From Promethearchaeota archaeon (GTDB taxonomy: Archaea; Asgardarchaeota; Lokiarchaeia; Sigyniarchaeales; SOKP01): a stretch of DNA of 6,420 nt. The number at the start of each line of letters is the position of its first letter. Position 1 is the first letter of the stretch. The DNA lies in assembly GCA_030615145.1 (NCBI GenBank), contig JAUWZT010000201.1:1-6420 (forward strand), given 5' to 3'. This document shows, in pieces, positions 1 through 5,391 of this stretch. The notes under the pieces are model-generated. The model was given only the letters and a program-made list of their open reading frames with translations. It made no database searches and was not told the origin of the DNA. A program made the position numbers and the translations under genes.

Positions 1-2
1 AT

Positions 3-515
3 ACTGATAAACTTTACGAATCTTTGAACAACCTTGAAACGCCTGGGGTTCAAGCAACAGTTTGTTTAAATACTGCAATCCCAGACTGCTCACCTCCAGG
101 AACGTGTATTGTTTCGATAACAACTGTTTTTCTACCGGGAGTATGGGACGATGTAAAGCCCGAAGATTACTTTACATTAAAAAATAAAATCGCGGAAGAC
201 CTTATTAACACTTTGGAAAAAACTACTGGTGCTCCAATAAAGGAACATATTGAAGAAATTGAAGTTGCTACGCCTCAAACCATTTCAAGATTTACCAGAA
301 GTTATAATGGAGTAGTATATGGATACGAACCAGATTCTTGGGATTCTTTTGTCCCACGCTTGATGACGATGAATGACGAAAAACATATTGAGGGTCTTGA
401 ATTTTGTGGAGGTTTTGGAAAAAGATGTCATGGATATAGTAGTGCTTTAAAGGATGGAGAAACTGCTGCTTTACTAACTTTACAAGATTTACATAAAAAG
501 GGTGAGCTAAAATGA
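3..515 (+). CDS. Phytoene dehydrogenase-like FAD-dependent oxidoreductase, C-terminal part (5' truncated by window edge)
   Basis: The reading frame is open from the left edge (first whole codon at base 3), so only the last 170 residues are visible; the TTG at 24 is an internal Leu, not a start. The family is normally about 500 residues with an N-terminal Rossmann FAD site, which lies outside the window. What is visible resembles the C-terminal half of COG1233 proteins (CrtI desaturases, carotenoid isomerases, retinol saturases and many uncharacterised relatives): a substrate-domain stretch with PDCSPPG, then a closing FAD-contact segment GLEFCGGFGKRCHGYSSAL followed by a helix, equivalent to the GLYLAGAGTHPGGG-type motif. 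The usual glycine-rich stretch is replaced here by GKRCHGYSS. The stop overlaps the start of the next gene (ATGA), so it is probably the first gene of a coupled redox pair with the downstream reductase. The substrate cannot be told from this fragment; an isoprenoid or other unsaturated lipid-like substrate is a family-based guess. Confidence 0.75.
   Translation, partial: TDKLYESLNNLETPGVQATVCLNTAIPDCSPPGTCIVSITTVFLPGVWDDVKPEDYFTLKNKIAEDLINTLEKTTGAPIKEHIEEIEVATPQTISRFTRSYNGVVYGYEPDSWDSFVPRLMTMNDEKHIEGLEFCGGFGKRCHGYSSALKDGETAALLTLQDLHKKGELK
501..505 (+). promoter_or_regulatory. Shine-Dalgarno site GGTGA for the reductase gene
   Basis: GGTGA lies six bases before the ATG at 512 and inside the end of the preceding gene. 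It is complementary to UCACC near the 16S rRNA 3' end. Together with the 4-base gene overlap it supports the 512 start and translational coupling. Confidence 0.7.
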
Positions 516-1741
516 GCAAAGAAAAAAAGAAATTTGATATTATTATTAAAAGCAACACAAGAGATTTATTTGCGTTTACAAAATTAGTTCCAAAACGAAA
601 AAAGAGGTTCGAAAAGGCGTCTAGTGAGCCGATAACAAAGGATCCAATGAATGAACTTGCTGTGCGACTTCATCCTATAAGACTATACTTAGTTATCAGT
701 GAAATCAAAGACGAAACAAAATCCACTAAAACATTTAAGCTCAAACCCGATCCAGATTCAAACACAAAAGAATTGGCATATTTTAGAGCTGGTCAATATT
801 TAAGTTTAAAAGTTGAAGTAAATGGAGTTGCAATCACAAGACCTTATTCAATAGCTTCTTCTCCTTCGGATGCTTTAAATGGTTTCTATGAAATTACGAT
901 TAGAAAAGAAGAACCCGGATTTTTAACGGGATACATATGGGATAGATGGAAAGTAGGAACTAAGGTTGAAAGTTCTGGACCAGAGGGATTCTTTTTTTAC
1001 GAGCCTCTTAGGGATTTAAAACAGATAGTCGGTCTCGCAGGAGGCTCAGGAATTACTCCATTCCGTTCCATCGCTAAAGAAATTGTTGAGGATAAATTAG
1101 ATGCAAAATTAACCTTGCTGTATGGAAGTAGCGAAGAAGACGATATTATTTATTACGGCGAATTTAAAGAACTTGAAAAGAAGTATCCCGATAAAATTAA
1201 AGTTGTGCATGTTTTAAGTTGTGAAGAAGTTACCCTCGAAGGATCCGAATTGGGCTTTTTAACTTCTGATATTATAGAGAAGTATTGCGATGTAAACAAT
1301 AGCTCGTTTTTTATCTGTGGACCACAAGTTATGTATAATTTTGTTGAAAAAGAATTAGAAAAGTTCAATTTACATCGTAAGCGCGTCCGTAGAGAGGCAT
1401 TTGGTGAAATTAAAGATATTCTAAGTAATCCAGACTTCCCTCAAGATGTAGCTGATAAGGTATTTAAGATTAAGACTTCCATTGGAAGTTTGATTAAAGA
1501 CATACCAGCAAAGGCAACCGAATCCGTCCTTGTTGCTCTAGAACGGGCAAACTTAAATCCACCATCAAAATGCCGCTCTGGCGAATGTGGGTTCTGTCGT
1601 TCGCTTCTTATTTCTGGTGATGTGTATATAAGTCCTGTTTCTGATTGGAGAAAAGCTGGAGATAAGAAATTTGACTATTTCCATCCTTGCGCATCCTACC
1701 CCATTACAGATCTCGAAATTAAAATTCCAAGACACCTCTAA
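512..1741 (+). CDS. FNR-type NAD(P)H reductase with C-terminal [2Fe-2S] ferredoxin domain
   Basis: 409 residues. It should move electrons from NAD(P)H through FAD to a plant-type [2Fe-2S] cluster and on to a partner protein. Domains in order: a basic N-terminal extension (about 1-50) of unclear role; a ferredoxin-reductase FAD barrel (about 55-165) with the flavin motif RPYS at 110-113; an NAD(P) domain (about 170-295) with GGSGITP at 177-183, YGS at 204-206 and CGP at 269-271, followed by an REAFGE segment typical of the FNR domain end; and a ferredoxin domain (about 315-409) with ligands C354, C359, C362 and C393 (CX4CX2CX30C), all present. The order FNR then ferredoxin is that of Hcr-, phenol hydroxylase reductase- and RfbI-like proteins (COG1018 group). 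No transmembrane segment is seen, so it should be cytoplasmic. The ATG overlaps the stop of the upstream flavoprotein gene, so that protein is the likely electron acceptor (inference). A stand-alone diaphorase or a reductase for another enzyme is the alternative. Confidence 0.88.
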   Translation: MSKEKKKFDIIIKSNTRDLFAFTKLVPKRKKRFEKASSEPITKDPMNELAVRLHPIRLYLVISEIKDETKSTKTFKLKPDPDSNTKELAYFRAGQYLSLKVEVNGVAITRPYSIASSPSDALNGFYEITIRKEEPGFLTGYIWDRWKVGTKVESSGPEGFFFYEPLRDLKQIVGLAGGSGITPFRSIAKEIVEDKLDAKLTLLYGSSEEDDIIYYGEFKELEKKYPDKIKVVHVLSCEEVTLEGSELGFLTSDIIEKYCDVNNSSFFICGPQVMYNFVEKELEKFNLHRKRVRREAFGEIKDILSNPDFPQDVADKVFKIKTSIGSLIKDIPAKATESVLVALERANLNPPSKCRSGECGFCRSLLISGDVYISPVSDWRKAGDKKFDYFHPCASYPITDLEIKIPRHL

Positions 1742-1746
1742 AAATA

Positions 1747-1776
1747 TTTTAAATATTTCTATTTCTTCTTTTATTT
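1747..1776 (+). terminator. T-rich 3' end of the redox operon
   Basis: Just after the reductase stop, several short T runs (TTTT, TTTCT, TTTCTTCTTTTATTT) occur without a clear hairpin. This is the pattern expected for archaeal U-tract termination. Assigned from position and composition only. Confidence 0.4.
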
Positions 1777-1809
1777 AGTATCTTATCCGTTATATCATTC
1801 CTTGTGCGT

Positions 1810-1824
1810 AAAAAAATAAAAAAA
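1810..1824 (-). terminator. T-tract terminator after the membrane protein gene
   Basis: On the minus strand this reads as two runs of seven T separated by one A, about 30 bases past the TAG stop of the membrane protein gene. It has no obvious stem, in line with archaeal U-tract termination. Together with the plus-strand T-rich stretch it makes the 1742-1851 gap a two-way termination zone. Confidence 0.45.
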
Positions 1825-1851
1825 GTTTGAAAATTGGTATTTTATAAAACC

Positions 1852-2415
1852 CTATATAAATTTATATCCCTTATTCATCTTATTAGCATATTGCTCTAAA
1901 AGTGATCTAATCTCTTTGCATGTTTTTTTGGGGAAGTCTCTAGTAACATCAATTATATAACCTTTTTGAGAACCATCAGTAGTAGCGAAAGTGATTTCAT
2001 TATAAACATGCATAGGGGTTAATTTTTCATCAATCGTGGATCTTCTACGCCCTGTTACTCTTTTTTTTACTTCAACAGCTTCAATTTGATCCCAATTTAT
2101 TTGAAACATCGGTTTATTTGGTACCATTATTCTAATACTCTTATCTGAAATAGAAAATATTCTGATTTTTGAGGGTTTTTTATAAATTATTAAAACTGGA
2201 ATTGTGGATATTACAATGACTATCCAAATAACGGCTACACCTAGAATTGACTGGGATGTTAATTCGCCAACTGTCATTCCTAATAGTAATACAAGCATAG
2301 TAATAATTATTCCAGTAGTAAAGCAACAACACAAAGCATAATTTCTAGACTTTTTTAAGGTTGTAGCAATTTCAATTTTATTAGGTTCATAAGCCTCATT
2401 TGATCCTTCTTCCAT
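1852..2415 (-). CDS. Two-helix membrane protein with PH-like cytosolic domain, unknown function
   Basis: 187 residues from the ATG at 2415. I do not recognise a named family. A short charged N-terminus (about 1-25) is followed by a hydrophobic helix (about 27-50) that starts with three consecutive Cys (29-31), a short loop, a second hydrophobic helix (about 57-78) and a soluble domain (about 82-187). That domain has the feel of the bacterial/archaeal PH-like fold: strands IRIFSIS and SIRIMV, a WDQIEAVEV segment at 108-116, a basic stretch KKRVTGRRR at 117-125, a later strand pair and a final amphipathic helix with EIRSLLEQY. Both termini are predicted to be on the same, probably cytosolic, side. 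Longer starts exist at ATG 2421 and GTG 2424; 2415 is preferred because GTGAT sits four bases ahead of it. The gene is transcribed alone, divergent from the CDF exporter and convergent with the reductase. A role in membrane or lipid sensing is only a guess. Confidence 0.75.
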   Translation of the reverse strand: MEEGSNEAYEPNKIEIATTLKKSRNYALCCCFTTGIIITMLVLLLGMTVGELTSQSILGVAVIWIVIVISTIPVLIIYKKPSKIRIFSISDKSIRIMVPNKPMFQINWDQIEAVEVKKRVTGRRRSTIDEKLTPMHVYNEITFATTDGSQKGYIIDVTRDFPKKTCKEIRSLLEQYANKMNKGYKFI

Positions 2416-2419
2416 TATC

Positions 2420-2424
2420 ATCAC
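2420..2424 (-). promoter_or_regulatory. Shine-Dalgarno-like GTGAT that decides the membrane protein start
   Basis: On the minus strand GTGAT lies four bases before the ATG at 2415 and matches five bases of GGUGAU, the complement of the archaeal 16S tail. The alternative starts at 2421 and 2424 have only an A/T-rich lead without any such site. Confidence 0.4.
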
Positions 2425-2461
2425 TATTTTTTAAATAATTTATTAATTTGAATTTAGATTT

Positions 2462-2482
2462 CGATAACTTATGAAAATATCG
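2462..2482. repeat. Inverted repeat CGATA-N11-TATCG, candidate operator
   Basis: The arms CGATA (2462-2466) and TATCG (2478-2482) are exact complements, and the flanking bases (ATTT before, AAAT after) are nearly symmetric. The 21-base span lies in the divergent region, close to where the membrane protein gene would be transcribed from. In AT-rich DNA short inverted repeats arise by chance, so the operator reading is tentative. Confidence 0.25.
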
Positions 2483-2501
2483 TAAATTCAAGAAAAATTA
2501 C

Positions 2502-2523
2502 TAAGTTAAGTAAAATAAACTTA
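2502..2523. repeat. Inverted repeat TAAGTT-N10-AACTTA at the TATA-like box
   Basis: The exact six-base arms (2502-2507 and 2518-2523) have centres 16 bases apart. The right arm runs into the TATA-like element at 2521, so a protein bound here would compete with TBP/TFB on the plus strand. AACTTA also occurs at 2466-2471. Suggestive, not proof, of an operator for the exporter gene or its neighbour. Confidence 0.25.
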
Positions 2524-2530
2524 TATATAA
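2521..2530. promoter_or_regulatory. Self-complementary TATA-like box in the divergent promoter region
   Basis: TTATATATAA reads the same on both strands, so it could set transcription either way. On the plus strand it is preceded by the A-rich GTAAAATAAAC (possible BRE) and would give a leader of roughly 85 bases for the CDF gene. On the minus strand it would give a leader of roughly 80 bases for the membrane protein. Another plus-strand candidate, CCAAATATTTATTT, begins at 2572 and would give a shorter leader of about 30 bases. Confidence 0.4.
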
Positions 2531-2554
2531 ATTTGGACATTTTTGTTTTGTCAA

Positions 2555-2566
2555 TTTTTTTTTTTT
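2555..2566 (+). other. Run of 12 T between promoter candidate and CDF gene
   Basis: The homopolymer lies 74 bases before the CDF start. If transcription began at the TATATA box, this run would fall at or just after the start point. It could act as a weak termination or slippage site, or it could simply reflect base composition. It is also a place where read errors in length are likely. Confidence 0.3.
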
Positions 2567-2630
2567 AATTGCCAAATATTTATTTCTCAGTATTTCTTTA
2601 AGTTTTTTAATCAACTTCTAAAAAAATAAA

Positions 2631-2634
2631 AGGA
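2631..2634 (+). promoter_or_regulatory. Shine-Dalgarno site AGGA for the CDF gene
   Basis: AGGA sits five bases before the ATG at 2640 in an otherwise A-rich leader. It matches the AGGAGG part of the Shine-Dalgarno consensus and supports the chosen start. Confidence 0.5.
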
Positions 2635-2639
2635 AAGTA

Positions 2640-4082
2640 ATGGACATAAAAATTAAATTGGGAATTATTGCTTTTTTCATAATCCTAATTCAGTCATGTT
2701 TAAAACTATTAGGGGTAATCCTAACAGGAAGTCTTAGTTTTTTAGCTGAAACTATTGACACTTTGACAGATATTTTTTTCGTTTCTCTTACGATTTATTC
2801 TATATATGTAAGTCAAAAGCCACCAGATTTCCAACATATGTATGGCCATTCTAAAATTGATTCGGTAGGAGGATTGGTTCAAGGTGTTATTTTAGTCAAC
2901 ATCTATATCGTTCTTATTTTTATAGCAATTCAAACCATTTTAACTAGCTCATATGGGATTATCAATCCTGATTTGGGATTCTTGATACTAATAATATCTT
3001 TTATCATTAATTTAGTATTTTCTAGAGTATTAATATGGCAAGGAAAAAGGCAAAAAAGTTTATCGCTTAAAATTCAAGGTATAAATTTATTCCAAGATTC
3101 TCTTAGAGCGATTGTAGTTATGATTAATTTCATTTTAGCTCTCTTTTTCAATATCCAATTTTTAGACCCGTTTTTTAGTATTGGTCTCTCTTTATGGATA
3201 ATATTCACCGCATTTAAGCTTTCAAAAGAAGGTATTAAAGATTTAATTGATGAAAATCCCATAAGTTATATTATTTTAGAAGAAATCAAAGAAAAGGTTT
3301 TTAACCTCGATCACGTTAATGCTGTTGAAGATTTAAAAATCAGAATTGGTGGAAATACATTATTTTTAGATGTTCGCTTATCTGTTGAAGATCATATATC
3401 TGTTATTCATGCAAATGAAATTACAAAAGCAATTCATACATTAAGTAAAAAATATTTTTCGTCGTATAATGTAGAATCTATAGTTGAGATGAATCCTTTA
3501 AGTGGTGAATCTTCAATAGGTGAAGAGATAATTAACTTACTTTATTCAATGAAAAGTGAATTTAATGAGATTTCAGATTTCAGGAATTTAAACGTTTTCA
3601 GAATAGAAAATAAATACTTTTTATCTGTATCAATAGTCGTTGACGAGAATTTATCACTAGAAGAAGCTCACGAATTAAGTATTATGTTTGAAAATCAACT
3701 TAAGGAGCAAGTTCTGTCTATATCACGAATAATTACTCATATAGAATCACATGCTATGATACGAGAATTAGTAACTGATCACTTAGTTTGTATTCCTATT
3801 GACCCTCAAAAGAAAAGAGAAATCCAAATTAATTTAGAAAGTTTATTAAAAAGTAATCCAGAAGTTAAGGGATATCATGGTTTAGAATTTTGGGCAGCTG
3901 TTGATTTTTGTACACTCGAACTCCATGTTTTTTTTGATGGATCCTTAAACATTTCGCAAGTTCATAATATAGTTTCAAATTTAGAGCAACAAATAAAAGA
4001 AACTCTGAAAATTGAAAATCTAACAGAAATTATAATCCATTCTGAACCTTTAGAAGGTCGAACAGACGGAATTTTTTTTTAA
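2640..4082 (+). CDS. Cation diffusion facilitator (CDF) metal exporter with three C-terminal domains
   Basis: 480 residues against about 300 for a usual CDF. Residues 1-207 form the six-helix transporter. In comparison with E. coli YiiP (recalled, not computed), TM2 carries the site A acids D40 and D44, and the loop after it carries the full site B set D63, H66 and H70 in PDFQHMYGHSK. TM5 has N149 and D153, where YiiP has H153 and D157. The LIDENP segment at 202-207 ends the membrane part, as in the family. Then come three tandem ZT-dimer-like cytosolic domains, about 208-288, 289-372 and 378-472. The third keeps all positions equivalent to the YiiP dimetal site (H413, H429, H442, H467 and E469 for Asp); the second keeps H344, H367 and E369; the first keeps only H257. 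It should export a divalent metal by proton antiport at the cytoplasmic membrane. The Asn in TM5 leaves Zn, Mn or Fe open. The gene stands alone and diverges from a small membrane protein gene. Confidence 0.9.
   Translation: MDIKIKLGIIAFFIILIQSCLKLLGVILTGSLSFLAETIDTLTDIFFVSLTIYSIYVSQKPPDFQHMYGHSKIDSVGGLVQGVILVNIYIVLIFIAIQTILTSSYGIINPDLGFLILIISFIINLVFSRVLIWQGKRQKSLSLKIQGINLFQDSLRAIVVMINFILALFFNIQFLDPFFSIGLSLWIIFTAFKLSKEGIKDLIDENPISYIILEEIKEKVFNLDHVNAVEDLKIRIGGNTLFLDVRLSVEDHISVIHANEITKAIHTLSKKYFSSYNVESIVEMNPLSGESSIGEEIINLLYSMKSEFNEISDFRNLNVFRIENKYFLSVSIVVDENLSLEEAHELSIMFENQLKEQVLSISRIITHIESHAMIRELVTDHLVCIPIDPQKKREIQINLESLLKSNPEVKGYHGLEFWAAVDFCTLELHVFFDGSLNISQVHNIVSNLEQQIKETLKIENLTEIIIHSEPLEGRTDGIFF
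4072..4080 (+). terminator. T9 tract at the end of the CDF gene
   Basis: Nine T in a row form the last codons (Ile-Phe-Phe) and the first base of the TAA stop. Because the next gene begins one base later on the other strand, this tract is the only clear U-tract available to end the CDF transcript near its stop. Confidence 0.35.
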
Positions 4083-4083
4083 T

Positions 4084-5217
4084 TTAAAATGGAAAATTAT
4101 AGCTAAATAAACCCAGTTCTTTTTGCATTGTTTTAATATCTTCTTGTAAACTTTTGTTAATCGGAATGCCTTGTTTTTTTCTTACTTTTTCAGAATAATA
4201 TTCTTTTTCTCCAGCAGTATATATTCGATTTTTACCAGGTGCTTTCTTAGAGTTTCTAAGAGTTCTCATAATTGTCCCAGTAGTTCGTTTAAACATTTTC
4301 AAGGGTGTAAAGTGGTTTACATTTATTGCTAAAAAGAAGTGCCCAACTTTTAAGCGTTTTTGGTCTTCTTCTATAATTCCTGCTGTATCTTTAAGGAATA
4401 CTCCATTTTGTAATGCTGATGATAAAACTTCTACAAGTGTAGCATATCCAAAACCCTTATAACCTGATGTATTTTCACCTTCACCGCCTAGCGGTAAAAG
4501 AGCTGCAGTACTATCTTCTAAATTTTTTAATGTTTCTTGAGGATCGTTTTGCGATCTTCCATTCTTGGTTATGATTACTCCTTCAGGAAGCGGTTTATGC
4601 ATTCTATTATAAACTTCAATCTTACCCCTTTGAATAATTGAAGTAGCACAATCAATCATAAAAGGAAATTCTTCGTCTGTTGGTGCCCCCGCAGTCAATG
4701 GATTTGTACCTAACATTGGTTCTACACCAAATGTTGGAGGAATAGCGGGTCTAGCGTTAGTGGTTGTAATCCCTATCATTCCCTCTTTTATAGCCATGAG
4801 AGAGTAATATCCCGCAATCCCAAAATGCGTAGAATTCCTAACTGCAACAGCTCCGAGTCCATACTTTTTGGCTTTTCGAATCGCTAATTTCATGGCATTA
4901 TAACCTATAACCGGTCCTAACCCACATCCACCATCAATAACCGCAGTTGTAGGACCTTTTTTAACGATCTTTATCTTTGTTTTTGTGTTATAAATTCCTT
5001 TTTTAATCCTATCGTAATACATCTTACATCTCTGAATACCATGTGAATCTATTCCTCTTAAATCGGATGTAATTAATACATCTGCAATTATTTCAGAATC
5101 TACTTTATTTACCTTAAGACCAATGAACACATCTCTAATAAAATTCTTGAGAGTCTTAAAATCTATGTAAATAATATCTCTAGATGAGGATACTACTTCA
5201 TTTTTTGTACTTGTCAT
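4084..5217 (-). CDS. Ldh2 family NAD(P)-dependent 2-hydroxyacid dehydrogenase (malate/lactate dehydrogenase type), copy A
   Basis: 377 residues, close to a full-length member (about 340-370). The family reversibly reduces 2-oxoacids with NAD(P)H using a fold unrelated to classical LDH/MDH. Known members act on malate, lactate, sulfolactate, ureidoglycolate or diketogulonate; cyclic imino acid reductases also belong. Visible hallmarks are DLRGIDSHGIQR at 52-63 (H59 is the likely catalytic His, by analogy with YiaK His44), RNSTHFGIAGYY at 127-138 with H131, GTNPLTAGAP at 170-179, DCATS and RGK at 189-199, GYKGFGYAT at 252-260 and the C-terminal GEKE / GIPI segment. No signal peptide or membrane helix. 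The ATG at 5217 is chosen because AAGG precedes it by eight bases; the first 14 or so residues are not typical of the family core. It follows a close paralogue in the same direction after a 174-base gap, so it may be transcribed from its own promoter. It is convergent with the CDF gene, one base apart. Malate or another 2-oxoacid as substrate is not settled by sequence. Confidence 0.9.
   Translation of the reverse strand: MTSTKNEVVSSSRDIIYIDFKTLKNFIRDVFIGLKVNKVDSEIIADVLITSDLRGIDSHGIQRCKMYYDRIKKGIYNTKTKIKIVKKGPTTAVIDGGCGLGPVIGYNAMKLAIRKAKKYGLGAVAVRNSTHFGIAGYYSLMAIKEGMIGITTTNARPAIPPTFGVEPMLGTNPLTAGAPTDEEFPFMIDCATSIIQRGKIEVYNRMHKPLPEGVIITKNGRSQNDPQETLKNLEDSTAALLPLGGEGENTSGYKGFGYATLVEVLSSALQNGVFLKDTAGIIEEDQKRLKVGHFFLAINVNHFTPLKMFKRTTGTIMRTLRNSKKAPGKNRIYTAGEKEYYSEKVRKKQGIPINKSLQEDIKTMQKELGLFSYNFPF
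4136..4167 (-). repeat. 32-base exact repeat shared by the two dehydrogenase genes (copy A site)
   Basis: This stretch is identical base for base to 5444-5475, in the same orientation, and encodes the IPINKSLQEDI region near the C-terminus of both proteins. Such a long exact match between genes only about 70% identical in protein points to a tandem gene duplication, with either strong local constraint or gene conversion. Confidence 0.7.
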
Positions 5218-5225
5218 ATAGACTA

Positions 5226-5229
5226 CCTT
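5226..5229 (-). promoter_or_regulatory. Shine-Dalgarno site AAGG (within AAGGT) for dehydrogenase copy A
   Basis: On the minus strand CAAGGTAG places AAGG eight bases ahead of the ATG at 5217. It is the only purine-rich site in a leader otherwise made of A and T, and it supports the long start. Confidence 0.45.
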
Positions 5230-5280
5230 GAATGCAATTGAATTTTACTAGAATTGCTTCTATTTAATTAAAATCATATT

Positions 5281-5288
5281 GAATATAA
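5281..5288 (-). promoter_or_regulatory. Possible TATA box for dehydrogenase copy A
   Basis: On the minus strand TTATATTC lies about 65 bases before the start codon, which would place transcription start near 5259 and leave a leader of about 40 bases. The matching BRE is weak. The 174-base gap and a T-rich stretch after the upstream copy both favour a separate promoter, but the exact element is uncertain in such AT-rich DNA. Confidence 0.25.
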
Positions 5289-5349
5289 GTTGAAAGTTCG
5301 TGTAACTCTAATTTTAATAATTTTTAGCGATTTTTTTGATAATTTTATT

Positions 5350-5377
5350 AAAAAAGTGTTAGAAATTTATAGAAAAA
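5350..5377 (-). terminator. T-rich 3' end of dehydrogenase copy B
   Basis: On the minus strand, shortly after the TAA stop of copy B, runs of five and six T (5373-5377 and 5350-5355) occur without an evident hairpin. This is compatible with U-tract termination between the two paralogues, though read-through into copy A is possible. Confidence 0.35.
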
Positions 5378-5391
5378 TAAAGGATACTTTT

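Noticed and set aside
24..26. TTG as the start of the first gene
   Set aside because: The same frame continues upstream without a stop to base 3, and the protein is only the C-terminal third of its family, so the TTG is an internal leucine codon.
292..558. Minus-strand open frame of 88 codons
   Set aside because: It lies antisense to the flavoprotein end and the reductase start, has low-complexity hydrophobic content and no ribosome site; a shadow of the real genes.
1153..1368. Minus-strand open frame of 71 codons
   Set aside because: Entirely inside the reductase NAD(P) domain, which has clear family motifs on the other strand.
2425..2639. Riboswitch or structured RNA leader ahead of the CDF gene
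   Set aside because: The stretch is almost all A and T with no GC-rich stems or recognisable conserved motif; the short inverted repeats fit operator sites or chance better.
3074..3262. Minus-strand open frame of 62 codons
   Set aside because: Antisense to the TM5-TM6 part of the CDF exporter; no independent support.
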